A DNA stretch of 64,000 nt from Mycolicibacterium diernhoferi (GTDB taxonomy: Bacteria; Actinomycetota; Actinomycetes; Mycobacteriales; Mycobacteriaceae), in NCBI RefSeq assembly GCF_019456655.1, contig NZ_CP080332.1:4092001-4156000 (forward strand), written 5' to 3'. Both the position numbers and the translations under genes were made by a program. Positions 54,614 through 63,948 of the stretch are shown piece after piece. Under the pieces are notes generated by a model that was given only the letters and a program-made list of their open reading frames with translations, had not been told where the DNA came from and did not search any database. The number at the start of each line of letters is the position of its first letter. Positions within the stretch are counted from its first letter, which is position 1.

Positions 54614-55456
54614 ATGTCCTCACCCCTGCCCTTCGGCCGCCCGGAGATCGACCGAGAACACGGCTCCCCTCGTGCGGAACGGGGTGCCGGCATGAGGCTG
54701 GCCGTCTGCGCGGAGATGGTGTTCACCAAGCTGCCGATCGCCGACCGGGTAAAGCGCATCCACGAACTGGGTTTCGATGTCGAGATCTGGAGCTGGCACG
54801 ACAAGGATCTCGACGCGCTGGCCGCGACCGGCGCGCGGTTCTCCTCGATGACCGGGTACCTGCACGGAGATCTGATCGATCCGGACACCGCCGACGAAGT
54901 GGTGCGGACCGCCGAACTGAGCATCAAAGCAGCTGACACGCTGGGAGTTCCGCGGCTCAACCTGCACACCGCCGAACTGGTCGACGGCCACGCGGCCCGG
55001 CCGCGACACCGTGCCACCGGACAGATGTGGACGACGGCGCTGCGCACGCTGGAACGTATCGGCGCGCTCGGGGCGGCGGCCGGGGTGACCTTCTGCGTCG
55101 AGAACCTCAACACCGTCGTCGACCATCCGGGCGTGCCGTTGGCGCGCGCGAAGGACACCCTCGCCCTCGTCGAGGGGGTCGGGCACCCGAACGTGAAGAT
55201 GATGCTGGACCTGTACCACGCCCAGATCGGCGAGGGGAATCTCGTCGACCTCGTGCGCCGCTGTGGGCCGGCGATCGGCGAGATCCAGGTCGCCGATGTG
55301 CCCGGGCGCTGCGAGCCGGGCACCGGCGAGATCCACTACCCCGCCGTCGCACGGGCGTTGCGCGACATCGGATATTCCGGGACCGTCGGCCTGGAGGCAT
55401 TCGCGGCGGGCGACAGTTCTGCGGCCCTGCAGGCCTTCCGCGCGGCGTTTTCCTGA
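54614..55456 (+). CDS. Hydroxypyruvate-isomerase-like TIM-barrel sugar isomerase
   Basis: 280 residues. TIM barrel with LAVCAEMVFTKLPIADRVKRI, FCVENLNTVVDHPG, MMLDLYHAQIGEGN and IGEIQVADVPGRCEPGTGEI, typical of Hyi-type isomerases. Start at 54614 (MSSPLPFG) with GGAGC upstream; a start at 54692 (MRLAVCAEM) is also reasonable and would be closer to the family length. Divergent from the importer, convergent with the GntR gene. Substrate uncertain. Confidence 0.8.
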   Translation: MSSPLPFGRPEIDREHGSPRAERGAGMRLAVCAEMVFTKLPIADRVKRIHELGFDVEIWSWHDKDLDALAATGARFSSMTGYLHGDLIDPDTADEVVRTAELSIKAADTLGVPRLNLHTAELVDGHAARPRHRATGQMWTTALRTLERIGALGAAAGVTFCVENLNTVVDHPGVPLARAKDTLALVEGVGHPNVKMMLDLYHAQIGEGNLVDLVRRCGPAIGEIQVADVPGRCEPGTGEIHYPAVARALRDIGYSGTVGLEAFAAGDSSAALQAFRAAFS

Positions 55457-55472
55457 GAGGTTCAGCGCGGCG

Positions 55473-56204
55473 CTAGCGATCGACGAGCGTCGTCTCGAAG
55501 TAGTACCGCGATGCGCGATAACAGTGACTACCGAACTCGACCGCCCGGCCGGAGTCGTCGAATGCCGTCCGGCTCATGGTCAGCAGGGGCGCGCCGGCCT
55601 TCTCACCGAGCAGCCGGGCCTCGGTACGGTTGGCCGGTTTGGCGCCGATGCGCTGCCGGGCCAGCCGGATGTGCACACCCCGACCGCGCAGCGCCTGGTA
55701 GAGGCCGCTGGCTTCGAGCTCATCGGCGTCCGGCGCGATCTCGACGGGCAGATAGTTCGTCATCACCGCGAGCGGTTCGCCGTTGGCGCACCGCAGCCGC
55801 GCAATGGTGACGATCTCGTGGTCCTTGCCGAGGTTGAGCTCGGCGGCGATCTCCTCGTCGGCGATGCCGCACCGGTACTCGAGCAGCTGGGTCGTCGGGT
55901 CCTGCCCGGACTTGGCGAGGTCGTCGAACAGGCTGGTGAGCTCGACCCGGCGGTGCACGGGATTCTGCACGACCTGGGTACCGACGCCGCGCTTGCGCAC
56001 CAGCAGACCCTTGTCGACGAGTTCCTGGATCGCGCGCCGGGTGGTGGGCCGCGACAGGGCGAGCCTGCCCGCGAGCGCCAGTTCGTTCTCGAACCGGTCG
56101 CCGGGGGCCAGCTCGCCGTTGCGGATCGCAGCTTCGATGGCCTGGGCGAGTTGGTAGTAGAGGGGAACAGGGCTGGACCTGTCGAGCTCAACAGCTAAAG
56201 GCAC
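55473..56204 (-). CDS. GntR-family (HutC-type) transcriptional regulator
   Basis: 243 residues. Winged helix (VPLYYQLAQAIEAAIRNGEL, then LALSRPTTRRAIQELVDKGL) and a C-terminal UTRA ligand domain (REE-like REV in the ELNLG region; LPVEIAPD). GTG start at 56204 is where the fold begins and has GGAG five bases upstream. It lies between two copies of a shared palindromic element, upstream of the importer and of iolC, so it is the first candidate for the regulator of both. Confidence 0.88.
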   Translation of the reverse strand: MPLAVELDRSSPVPLYYQLAQAIEAAIRNGELAPGDRFENELALAGRLALSRPTTRRAIQELVDKGLLVRKRGVGTQVVQNPVHRRVELTSLFDDLAKSGQDPTTQLLEYRCGIADEEIAAELNLGKDHEIVTIARLRCANGEPLAVMTNYLPVEIAPDADELEASGLYQALRGRGVHIRLARQRIGAKPANRTEARLLGEKAGAPLLTMSRTAFDDSGRAVEFGSHCYRASRYYFETTLVDR

Positions 56205-56260
56205 GTCCACTCCGATCTGGGGGCAACTGATCAGACAGATCAGCCAAACCATAGCACCAT

Positions 56261-56296
56261 GACTGCAAGTTAGAATGTCAGGACAAACTATTGACA
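56261..56296 (+). promoter_or_regulatory. iol operon promoter with shared operator
   Basis: TGTCAGGACA (56276-56285) lies five bases before a perfect -35 TTGACA (56291-56296). GACTGCAAGT (56261-56270) is just upstream. Same elements and same spacing to the -35 as at the importer promoter. Confidence 0.75.
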
Positions 56297-56359
56297 TGAG
56301 TGAGTGACCCAAGGCACAGTCATAGAAGTAGAGCCCGCCCACGATCTTCGGGAGCCACA

Positions 56360-57346
56360 GTGTCTATTGAAAGGCCGTCCAGCACGGACCCGTTCGACGT
56401 CATCGCCATCGGTCGCAGCGGCGTGGACGTCTACCCCCTGCAGACCGGTGTCGGGCTGGAAGAGGTCGAGTCCTTCGGCAAGTTCCTCGGCGGCAGTGCC
56501 GCCAACGTCGCCGTCGCGGCGGCCCGTCTGGGCAACCGGACCGCACTGATCTCCGGCGCCGGCGACGATCCCTTCGGGCGCTTCGTCCGCAACGAACTCG
56601 CCCGCCTCGGCGTCGACAACCGCTTCGTGCGCACCCACGGTGAATACCCGACGCCGGTCACCTTCTGCGAGATCTTCCCGCCCGATGACTTCCCGCTGTA
56701 CTTCTACCGCAAGCCTTCGGCACCCGATCTGCAGATCAGCGCCGACGAGATCGACACCGACGCCATCGCCAACGCCCGGCTGTTCTGGGCCACGGTCACC
56801 GGACTGTCCGAAGAACCCAGCCGCAGTGCACATTTCGCCGCACTCCAGGCGCGTGCGCGCGGTCCGCTGACGGTTCTCGACCTCGACTACCGCTCGATGT
56901 TCTGGGATACCCCGGCCGCGGCCACCGAGCAGGTACAGCACGCACTGCAACACGTCACCGTCGCGGTCGGCAACCGCGAGGAATGTGAGATCGCGGTCGG
57001 GGAGACCAGCCCGCACAGGGCCGCCGACGCACTGCTCGATCTCGGGGTCGAACTGGCCATCGTGAAGCAGGGCCCGCGCGGCGTGCTCGGCAAGACCAAG
57101 CACAGCTCGGTGACGGTGCCACCCAACGAGGTGGACGTCGTCAACGGGCTCGGCGCCGGGGATGCCTTCGGCGGCAGCCTGATCCACGGCCTGCTGCACG
57201 GCTGGCCGCTGGAGAAGACCCTGCGTTACGCCAACGCCGCGGGGGCCATCGTCGCCTCCCGCCTCGAATGCTCGACCGCGATGCCGACCGCCGCCGAGGT
57301 GGCCGATCTCGCCGAACAGACCGCTGTGGAGGCCGTCAATGTCTGA
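56360..57346 (+). CDS. iolC: 5-dehydro-2-deoxygluconokinase
   Basis: PfkB-family kinase phosphorylating 2-deoxy-5-keto-D-gluconate in myo-inositol breakdown. 328 residues. VIAIGRSGVDVYPLQ, GGSAANVAVAAARLG, and the catalytic NGLGAGDAFGGSL. GTG start at 56360 with GGGAG upstream. First gene of the iol operon; the next gene begins eight bases before its stop. Confidence 0.92.
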   Translation: MSIERPSSTDPFDVIAIGRSGVDVYPLQTGVGLEEVESFGKFLGGSAANVAVAAARLGNRTALISGAGDDPFGRFVRNELARLGVDNRFVRTHGEYPTPVTFCEIFPPDDFPLYFYRKPSAPDLQISADEIDTDAIANARLFWATVTGLSEEPSRSAHFAALQARARGPLTVLDLDYRSMFWDTPAAATEQVQHALQHVTVAVGNREECEIAVGETSPHRAADALLDLGVELAIVKQGPRGVLGKTKHSSVTVPPNEVDVVNGLGAGDAFGGSLIHGLLHGWPLEKTLRYANAAGAIVASRLECSTAMPTAAEVADLAEQTAVEAVNV

Positions 57347-58235
57347 ACCGACCTCTTCCCACGTCGCCCCGGCAACATACGCCGACATCACCGAGGTACG
57401 GGCATCCGACCCGGCCGCCGTCGCCAAGGCCTGGCGGGACCGCGCCACCCGCCCGACCGTGCGCGGTGACGGCCGGCTGATGATCGTGGCCGCCGATCAC
57501 CCGGCCCGCGGAGCGCTCGCCGTCGGGTCACGTCCGACGGCCATGAACAACCGCATCGACCTGCTGGACCGGCTGCGTGCCGCCCTCGCCGACCCGGGCG
57601 TGGACGGGGTACTGGCCACCGCCGACATCCTCGATGACCTCGTTCTGCTGGGTGCGCTCGAGGACAAGGTGGTGTTCTCCTCCTTCAACCGGGGCGGGCT
57701 GGCCGGCTCCTCGTTCGAGCTGGACGACCGGATGACCGGTGCGACCGCGGCATCGACGGCGGCTGCCAACATGAACGGCGGGAAGATGCTGTGCCGCATC
57801 GATCTTGATGATCCCGGCACGGTGTCCACCCTCGCCGCGTGCGCACAGGCGGTCGACGAGCTGGCCGCCCACGGGCTGATCGCCATGCTGGAGCCGTTCA
57901 TGTCCAGCCGCGTGGACGGCAAGGTCCGCAACGACCTCTCCCCCGACGCCGTCATCAAGTCCGTGCACATCAGCCAGGGGCTGGGCTCCACGTCGGCCTA
58001 CACCTGGATGAAGCTGCCGGTCGTGCCCGAAATGGACAGGGTGATGGAGGCGACCACGCTGCCCACACTGCTGTTGGGCGGTGACCCCACCGACCCCGAC
58101 GAGGCGTTCGCCAGCTGGGAGAAGGCCCTGGCACTGCCCGCCGTCAAGGGTCTGATCGTCGGTCGCACCCTGCTCTACCCAACCGACGACGACGTCGCCG
58201 GCGCCGTCTCGACCGCCGTGAAGCTGGTGCGCTGA
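57339..58235 (+). CDS. Aldolase of the DeoC/LacD-like Cgl0158 family
   Basis: 298 residues. A (beta/alpha)8 enzyme often found between iolC and iolB in actinobacteria and annotated deoxyribose-phosphate aldolase. Seen: MIVAADHPARGAL, GVLATADILDDL, KLPVVPEMDRV and GLIVGRTLLY. In this place it likely cleaves 2-deoxy-5-keto-gluconate-6-phosphate to dihydroxyacetone phosphate and malonate semialdehyde, the IolJ step, since no iolJ is present. Confidence 0.8.
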   Translation: MSEPTSSHVAPATYADITEVRASDPAAVAKAWRDRATRPTVRGDGRLMIVAADHPARGALAVGSRPTAMNNRIDLLDRLRAALADPGVDGVLATADILDDLVLLGALEDKVVFSSFNRGGLAGSSFELDDRMTGATAASTAAANMNGGKMLCRIDLDDPGTVSTLAACAQAVDELAAHGLIAMLEPFMSSRVDGKVRNDLSPDAVIKSVHISQGLGSTSAYTWMKLPVVPEMDRVMEATTLPTLLLGGDPTDPDEAFASWEKALALPAVKGLIVGRTLLYPTDDDVAGAVSTAVKLVR

Positions 58236-59101
58236 TGAAGTCCAAGTGGTACATCCCGGCCGGCACCGCGACCGCGCCCTACACCGTCGATGTCACCCCG
58301 GAGTCGGCCGGCTGGGCCGAGTCCAGCCTGCACGTGCTGGATCTCGACGCGGGTTCGGTCACCCGCAGCACCGGTGACAGTGAAGTGATGATCCTGCCGC
58401 TGGCCGGTGCCGGCACCGTCGGCTGCGACGGCCAGACCTTCGAACTGTCCCCGCGCGCCTCGGTTTTCGACGGCCCCGCGGACATGGTGTACGTCGGTAT
58501 CGACCAGACCTACACGCTGGCCGGACACGGCCGCGTCGCGATCTGCGGTGCGCGCGCCACCCGGGCGTTCCCGAACCGCCGGGTCGCCGCCGCCGACGTG
58601 CCCGTCGAACTGCGCGGTGCCGGCAACTGCAGTCGACAGGTACACAATTTCGGCACCGCCACCACGTTCGAGGCCGACTCGTTGATCGCCTGCGAGGTCA
58701 TCACCCCGGGCGGCAACTGGTCGAGCTACCCCGCGCACAAGCACGATGAGGACACCGGGTCCGAAACCCAGCTGGAAGAGATCTACTACTTCGAGATCGA
58801 CGACAGCCCATCCGGGACACCGGGTTTCGGTTACCACCGGGTGTTCGGCACCCCGGATCGCCCCATCGAGGTGCTCGAGGAGGTGCGCTCCGGCGACGTC
58901 GTGCTGGTGCCCCACGGCTACCACGGTCCGTCGATCGCCGCGCCCGGCCACCACATGTACTACCTCAACGTGATGGCCGGGTCCGGCCCGAACCGCGCGT
59001 GGCTGATCTGCGACAACCCCGACCACACCTGGCTGCGCGACAGCTGGGAGCACCAGGAAATCGATCCGCGCCTGCCGATGCGCAAGACCCGAGGAGTCTG
59101 A
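58235..59101 (+). CDS. iolB: 5-deoxy-glucuronate isomerase
   Basis: 288 residues, bicupin. The metal site is in SSYPAHKHDEDTGSETQLEEIYYF (split here only by reading); late VLVPHGYHGPSIAAPGHHMYYLN fits IolB. Starts on the last base of the aldolase stop (TGATG). Converts 5-deoxy-glucuronate to 2-deoxy-5-keto-gluconate. Confidence 0.95.
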   Translation: MKSKWYIPAGTATAPYTVDVTPESAGWAESSLHVLDLDAGSVTRSTGDSEVMILPLAGAGTVGCDGQTFELSPRASVFDGPADMVYVGIDQTYTLAGHGRVAICGARATRAFPNRRVAAADVPVELRGAGNCSRQVHNFGTATTFEADSLIACEVITPGGNWSSYPAHKHDEDTGSETQLEEIYYFEIDDSPSGTPGFGYHRVFGTPDRPIEVLEEVRSGDVVLVPHGYHGPSIAAPGHHMYYLNVMAGSGPNRAWLICDNPDHTWLRDSWEHQEIDPRLPMRKTRGV

Positions 59102-59103
59102 CC

Positions 59104-61068
59104 GTGGTTTCCACCGCGCCGAAGTCGACCGAGAAGCTGGCCGAGACCGAGTCGACCGTGCGACTCACCGTCGCGCAGGCCATTATTCGGTTCCTGGCCA
59201 ACCAGTACGTCGAACACGACGGTGAGCGCACCAGGTTCTTCGCGGGCTGCTTGGGCATCTTCGGTCACGGCAATGTGGCGGGCCTGGGCCAGGCCCTGCT
59301 GCAGGACGAGATCGAGGCTGCGGAAGCGGGCCGGGAACCCGGGCTGAAGTACGTGCTGGGCCGCAACGAGCAGGCCATGGTGCACAGTGCGGTCGCCTAC
59401 GCCCGGCAGAAGGACCGGCTGCAGGCCTGGGCCGTGACCGCGAGCGTGGGCCCCGGCTCGACCAACATGCTGACCGGCGCCGCGCTCGCCACCATCAACC
59501 GGCTGCCGGTGCTGCTGTTGCCCGCCGACACCTTCGCCACCCGGGTCAGTTCCCCGGTGCTGCAGGAACTCGAGCTGCCGTCCTCCGGCGATGTCACCGT
59601 CAACGACGCCTTCAAACCGCTGTCCCGGTACTTCGACCGGGTGTGGCGCCCCGAGCAGTTGCCCGCCGCGCTGCTGGGCGCGATGCGGGTGCTCACCGAC
59701 CCCGTCGAGACGGGAGCGGCGACGGTGTCGATCCCGCAGGACGTCCAGGCCGAGGCGCACGACTGGCCGGAGTCGCTGTTCGCCGAGCGCACCTGGCACA
59801 TCGCCCGCCCGCTGCCCGAGCGGTCGGTGATCGCGCGCGCCGCCGAGGTCATCGCCTCGGCCACCAAGCCGCTGATCATCGCCGGCGGTGGCCTGCACTA
59901 CTCGTTCGCCGAAGATGCCCTGGCGGCGCTGGCCTCCCAGACCGGGATTCCGGTCGCCGAGAGCCAGGCCGGCAAGGGGTCGCTGCGCTACGACCACCCG
60001 CAGAGCGTCGGCGCGATCGGCTCCACCGGCACCACCGCGGCCAACGCGCTGGCCGCCGAGGCCGATGTCATCATCGGAATCGGCACCCGCTACAGCGATT
60101 TCACCTCGGCCTCGCGGACCGCGTTCAACAACCCCGCGGTGCGGTTCGTCAACATCAACGTGGCCTCGTTGGATTCGGTCAAGCAGGGTGGGATCAGCGT
60201 GGTCTCCGATGCCCGCGAAGCCCTGGAGGCCCTGGCCCCGGCACTGGACGGTTACACCGTCAGTGCCGAATACCGCGCCCGGGTGACCGAACTGGCCGCC
60301 GAGTGGGAGGACACCGTCAGCGCGGTCTACGCCACCTCCGATGATGCGCAGCTGAACCAGAACCAGGTGATCGGCCTGGTGAACACGCTGTCCGACCCAC
60401 GCGACGTGGTGGTGTGCGCGGCCGGTTCGATGCCCGGTGATCTGCACAAGCTGTGGCGTACCCGGGACCGCAAGGGCTACCACGTCGAGTACGGGTTCTC
60501 CTGCATGGGCTACGAGATCGCCGGCGGTATCGGGGTGCGGATGGCCGCACCGGACCGCGATGTGTTCATCATGGTCGGCGACGGCTCATACCTGATGATG
60601 GCCACCGAGATCGCGACGGCCGTGCAGGAGGGCGTCAAGGTCATCCCGGTGCTGGTGCAGAACCACGGATTCGCCTCCATCGGTGGACTTTCCGAGTCGC
60701 TCGGCTCGCAGCGGTTCGGCACCGAATACCGCTACCGCAGCGCCGCGGGACGCCTCGACGGGGACAAACTGCCGGTCGATCTGGCCGCCAACGCCGCGAG
60801 CCTGGGCGCCGACGTCATCAAGGTCGCCACCGCCGCCGAGTTCGCCGATGCGGTCAAGGTGGCCAAGGCCGCCGAGGTCACCACGGTCATCTACGTGGAG
60901 ACCGACCCGCGGATCTACGCCCCGGACAGCTTCTCCTGGTGGGACGTCCCGGTGTCCGAGGTATCGACCCTGGAGTCCACCCAGCAGGCCTACCAACGCT
61001 ATTCGGAGTGGAAGAAAGTGCAACGTCCTCTGGTCCGCCCTTCAGATCAAGGCCCCTCAGACCGCTGA
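59104..61068 (+). CDS. iolD: 3D-(3,5/4)-trihydroxycyclohexane-1,2-dione hydrolase
   Basis: ThDP-dependent ring-opening enzyme of inositol breakdown, 654 residues. N-terminal FFAGCLGIFGHGNVAGLGQAL, central domain, C-terminal ThDP motif starting GDGSYLMMATEIATA and ending in VQNHG. GTG start at 59104, two bases after iolB, with GAGGAG upstream; a longer frame from 58999 lies inside iolB. Confidence 0.96.
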   Translation: MVSTAPKSTEKLAETESTVRLTVAQAIIRFLANQYVEHDGERTRFFAGCLGIFGHGNVAGLGQALLQDEIEAAEAGREPGLKYVLGRNEQAMVHSAVAYARQKDRLQAWAVTASVGPGSTNMLTGAALATINRLPVLLLPADTFATRVSSPVLQELELPSSGDVTVNDAFKPLSRYFDRVWRPEQLPAALLGAMRVLTDPVETGAATVSIPQDVQAEAHDWPESLFAERTWHIARPLPERSVIARAAEVIASATKPLIIAGGGLHYSFAEDALAALASQTGIPVAESQAGKGSLRYDHPQSVGAIGSTGTTAANALAAEADVIIGIGTRYSDFTSASRTAFNNPAVRFVNINVASLDSVKQGGISVVSDAREALEALAPALDGYTVSAEYRARVTELAAEWEDTVSAVYATSDDAQLNQNQVIGLVNTLSDPRDVVVCAAGSMPGDLHKLWRTRDRKGYHVEYGFSCMGYEIAGGIGVRMAAPDRDVFIMVGDGSYLMMATEIATAVQEGVKVIPVLVQNHGFASIGGLSESLGSQRFGTEYRYRSAAGRLDGDKLPVDLAANAASLGADVIKVATAAEFADAVKVAKAAEVTTVIYVETDPRIYAPDSFSWWDVPVSEVSTLESTQQAYQRYSEWKKVQRPLVRPSDQGPSDR

Positions 61069-61101
61069 CCCCTCAGACCGCCAGCCAGAAGGAAGCACCA
61101 C

Positions 61102-62007
61102 ATGTCGTCAATCCGCGTGGGATCCGCACCCGACTCCTGGGGCGTCTGGTTCCCCGACGATCCGCAGCAGACCCCGTACACCCGGTTCCTGGACGAGGTC
61201 GCCGAATCCGGTTACGAGTGGATCGAACTGGGCCCGTTCGGCTACCTGCCCACCGACCCGAAACAGCTCGCCGACGAGCTGGCCGAGCGCAACCTGCAAC
61301 TGTCGGCCGGCACGGTGTTCGAGCACCTGCACCAGGATCACTCGTGGGACGCCGTGTGGTCCCAGATCGAGGACGTCGCCAAGCTCACCGCCGCGGTCGG
61401 CGGTGAGCACGTCGTCGTCATCCCGGAGATGTGGCGCGACCCGGCCACCGGCGCGGTACTCGAGGATCGCCATCTGACCCCCGAGCAGTGGCGCAAGAAG
61501 ACCCAGGGCATGAACGAACTGGGTAAGGCCATGTTCGAGAAGTACGGTGTGCGTGCGCAATACCATCCGCACGCCGACAGCCACATCGACACCGAGGAGA
61601 ACGTCTACCGCTTCCTCGACGGCACCGACGGCGAGTTCGTCAACCTGTGTCTGGACACCGGGCACATCAGCTATTGCGGCGGCGACAACATCGCCATCAT
61701 CCGCCGCGCCCCGGAGCGGATCGGCTACCTGCACCTCAAGCAGGTGAATCCGGAGGTGCGCGCCAAGGTGGAGGCCGAGGACCTGCCGTTCGGTGAGGCC
61801 GTCAGGCTCGGCGCCATGACCGAACCGCCGCTGGGCATTCCGGAGATGCCGCCGCTGCTCGCCGAAATCGAGAAGCTCGGCATCGACGTGTTCGCCATCG
61901 TGGAGCAGGACATGTACCCCTGCGAAGTCGACGCACCGCTGCCCATCGCCAAACGCACCCGGGCATATCTGGGCTCGTGCGGCGTCCCCTCCGTTCGTTT
62001 CGACTAG
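61102..62007 (+). CDS. iolE: Inosose dehydratase-type TIM barrel (IolE)
   Basis: 301 residues. GSAPDSWGVWFPDD at the N-terminus, YEWIELGPFGYLP, QYHPHADSHIDTEE, LCLDTGHISYCGGD and YLHLKQVN supply the expected metal ligands. Place after iolD and before iolG matches the Corynebacterium order as I recall it. An isomerase role instead of dehydratase cannot be excluded, as two IolE-like genes are present in the window. Confidence 0.85.
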   Translation: MSSIRVGSAPDSWGVWFPDDPQQTPYTRFLDEVAESGYEWIELGPFGYLPTDPKQLADELAERNLQLSAGTVFEHLHQDHSWDAVWSQIEDVAKLTAAVGGEHVVVIPEMWRDPATGAVLEDRHLTPEQWRKKTQGMNELGKAMFEKYGVRAQYHPHADSHIDTEENVYRFLDGTDGEFVNLCLDTGHISYCGGDNIAIIRRAPERIGYLHLKQVNPEVRAKVEAEDLPFGEAVRLGAMTEPPLGIPEMPPLLAEIEKLGIDVFAIVEQDMYPCEVDAPLPIAKRTRAYLGSCGVPSVRFD

Positions 62008-62027
62008 ACCTGTAGGAGTACCGACTC

Positions 62028-63071
62028 ATGTCCGAACTGCGTGTGGCCGTGCTGGGTGTCGGCCTGATGGGCGCCGACCATGTGGCCCGGATCGATCGAA
62101 AGATCAAGGGTGCCCGGGTGGCCGTGGTCAACGACTTCGTCGCCGAGAAGGCCGAGCAGATCGCCGCCGGCATCGACGGCTGCCGTGCGATCGGTGATCC
62201 GCTGGATGCGATCGCCGACCCGGAGGTGGACGCCGTGGTGCTGGCCACCCCCGGCCCGACGCACGAGAAGCAGTTGCTGGCCTGTCTGGAGCACGGTAAG
62301 CCGGTGCTCTGCGAGAAGCCGCTGACCACCGACGTCACCACCTCGCTGGAGATCGTCAAGCGGGAGGCCGAACTCGGTAGGCGCCTCATCCAGGTCGGCT
62401 TCATGCGCCGGTTCGACAATGAATACGCCGCGCTCAAGGCCGCGATCGCGGCGGGCGACCTGGGCACACCACTGGTGATGCACTGTGCACACCGCAATCC
62501 CGCCGTCCCGCACGGCTTCGACAGCTCGATGGTGGTGCGCGACAGCCTGGTTCACGAGGTCGACGTCACCCGGTTCATCTTCGACGACGAGATCACCTCG
62601 ATCCAGATCGTGAAGCCGGCCGCCAATCCGGCGGCGCCCGAGGGTCTGGCCGATCCGCAGATCGCGATCCTGCGGACCGCCTCCGGCAAGCATGTGGACG
62701 TCGAACTGTTCGTCACGACCGGCGTCGCCTACGAGGTGCGCACGGAGGTGGTCGGCGAAAAAGGCAGCGCCATGATCGGTCTGGACGTGAACCTGGTCCG
62801 CAAATCCGCACCGGGCACCTGGGGCGGGCAGATCACCCCGGGGTTCCGGGAACGGTTCGGCCAGGCCTACGACACCGAGGTCCAGCGCTGGGTGGACGCG
62901 GTAACGGCCGGTGTGACGGGCGGGAACTCCGCCGCCAATTTTGTAGATGGGCCGACCGCGTGGGACGGCTATGCCGCCGCCGCGGTCTGCGAGGCCGGGG
63001 TCCAGTCGCTGCACAGCGGTCTGCCCGTCGAGGTCGAGATGGTCGACCGCGCCTCCATCAAGGGAGCATGA
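62028..63071 (+). CDS. iolG: Inositol 2-dehydrogenase
   Basis: 347 residues, Gfo/Idh/MocA fold. LRVAVLGVGLMGADHVARI, CEKPLTTD, GFMRRFDNEYAAL, and SLVHEVDVTRFIF with the catalytic Asp and His. Oxidises myo-inositol to 2-keto-inositol with NAD+. 20 bases after iolE, with TAGGAG upstream. Confidence 0.92.
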   Translation: MSELRVAVLGVGLMGADHVARIDRKIKGARVAVVNDFVAEKAEQIAAGIDGCRAIGDPLDAIADPEVDAVVLATPGPTHEKQLLACLEHGKPVLCEKPLTTDVTTSLEIVKREAELGRRLIQVGFMRRFDNEYAALKAAIAAGDLGTPLVMHCAHRNPAVPHGFDSSMVVRDSLVHEVDVTRFIFDDEITSIQIVKPAANPAAPEGLADPQIAILRTASGKHVDVELFVTTGVAYEVRTEVVGEKGSAMIGLDVNLVRKSAPGTWGGQITPGFRERFGQAYDTEVQRWVDAVTAGVTGGNSAANFVDGPTAWDGYAAAAVCEAGVQSLHSGLPVEVEMVDRASIKGA

Positions 63072-63072
63072 G

Positions 63073-63948
63073 GTGAAGATCGCCCTGGATCCCACCCCGT
63101 TCCACCACGACCACGTTCTGCTCGACCTTCCGAAGGTGGTGGCCGAACTCGGGTATGAGTACCTGCAGCTGACACCGCACCGGGACTTCATCCCGTTCTA
63201 CAACCACCCCCGCGCCGATGACGATCTGGTGGCCAAGTTCCGCAAGGCGTGCGCGGCCGCGGGTGTCGGCATCGCCTCGGTGCTGCCGGTGCTGCGCTGG
63301 TCCAGCCCGGACCCGGACGCCCGGGAGGCGGCGGTGCGCTACTGGAAGCGCGTCATCCAGATCACCGTGGATCTCGGCGTCAACGTCATCAACACCGAGT
63401 TCTCCGGTCGGCCGGAGAAGGCCGAGGAGTCCGAGCGGGCCTTCTTCCGGTCCATGGAGGAGCTGCTGCCGATCATCGAGCGCGAGGGCATCGATGTCCG
63501 GATCGACCCGCACCCCGATGATTTCGTCGAGGACGGGCTGGAAGCGGTGCGGATCATCCGCGGGGTCAACTCCCCCAACATCGGCATGGTCTACGTGGCC
63601 TGCCACAGCTACCACATGGGCGGCAGAATGACCGAGGTCATGCGGGCCGCCGGGGACAAGCTGCGGCTCGTGCACGTCGCCGACACCATGGATCATCACC
63701 GCAGTCACGGGTTGCGCTACATCACCAACCCGCCGGGCAATCCGGTGCGGGTGCACCAGCACCTCAAGATCGGCGACGGTGACATCGACTGGGATGAGTT
63801 CTTCGGCGGCCTGGGTGAACTCGGCTTCTACGACCGGGACGACACCGTGATGGTGTCCTCGGTATTCGCGGAGGACGAGAGCGCGCACGAGGTATCCCGC
63901 TACCAACTGAAGACCATGACCGAATACGTCGCGAAGTACAGGATGTAG
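63073..63948 (+). CDS. iolH: IolH-type sugar-phosphate isomerase/epimerase
   Basis: 291 residues, TIM barrel. GTG start (63073) one base after the iolG stop, giving the IolH-type N-terminus KIALDPTPFHHDHVLLDLPK. Metal ligands likely in INTEFSG, IDPHPDDFVEDG, ACHSYHMGG and HVADTMDHHRSH. Last iol gene in view. Exact reaction of IolH is unsettled. No iolA (methylmalonate-semialdehyde dehydrogenase) is seen up to the window end, which leaves 52 non-coding bases. Confidence 0.88.
   Translation: MKIALDPTPFHHDHVLLDLPKVVAELGYEYLQLTPHRDFIPFYNHPRADDDLVAKFRKACAAAGVGIASVLPVLRWSSPDPDAREAAVRYWKRVIQITVDLGVNVINTEFSGRPEKAEESERAFFRSMEELLPIIEREGIDVRIDPHPDDFVEDGLEAVRIIRGVNSPNIGMVYVACHSYHMGGRMTEVMRAAGDKLRLVHVADTMDHHRSHGLRYITNPPGNPVRVHQHLKIGDGDIDWDEFFGGLGELGFYDRDDTVMVSSVFAEDESAHEVSRYQLKTMTEYVAKYRM

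Noticed and set aside
58960..60483. 507-codon open frame opposite iolD
   Set aside because: Antisense shadow of a well-supported iolD with ThDP motifs; no motif of its own.
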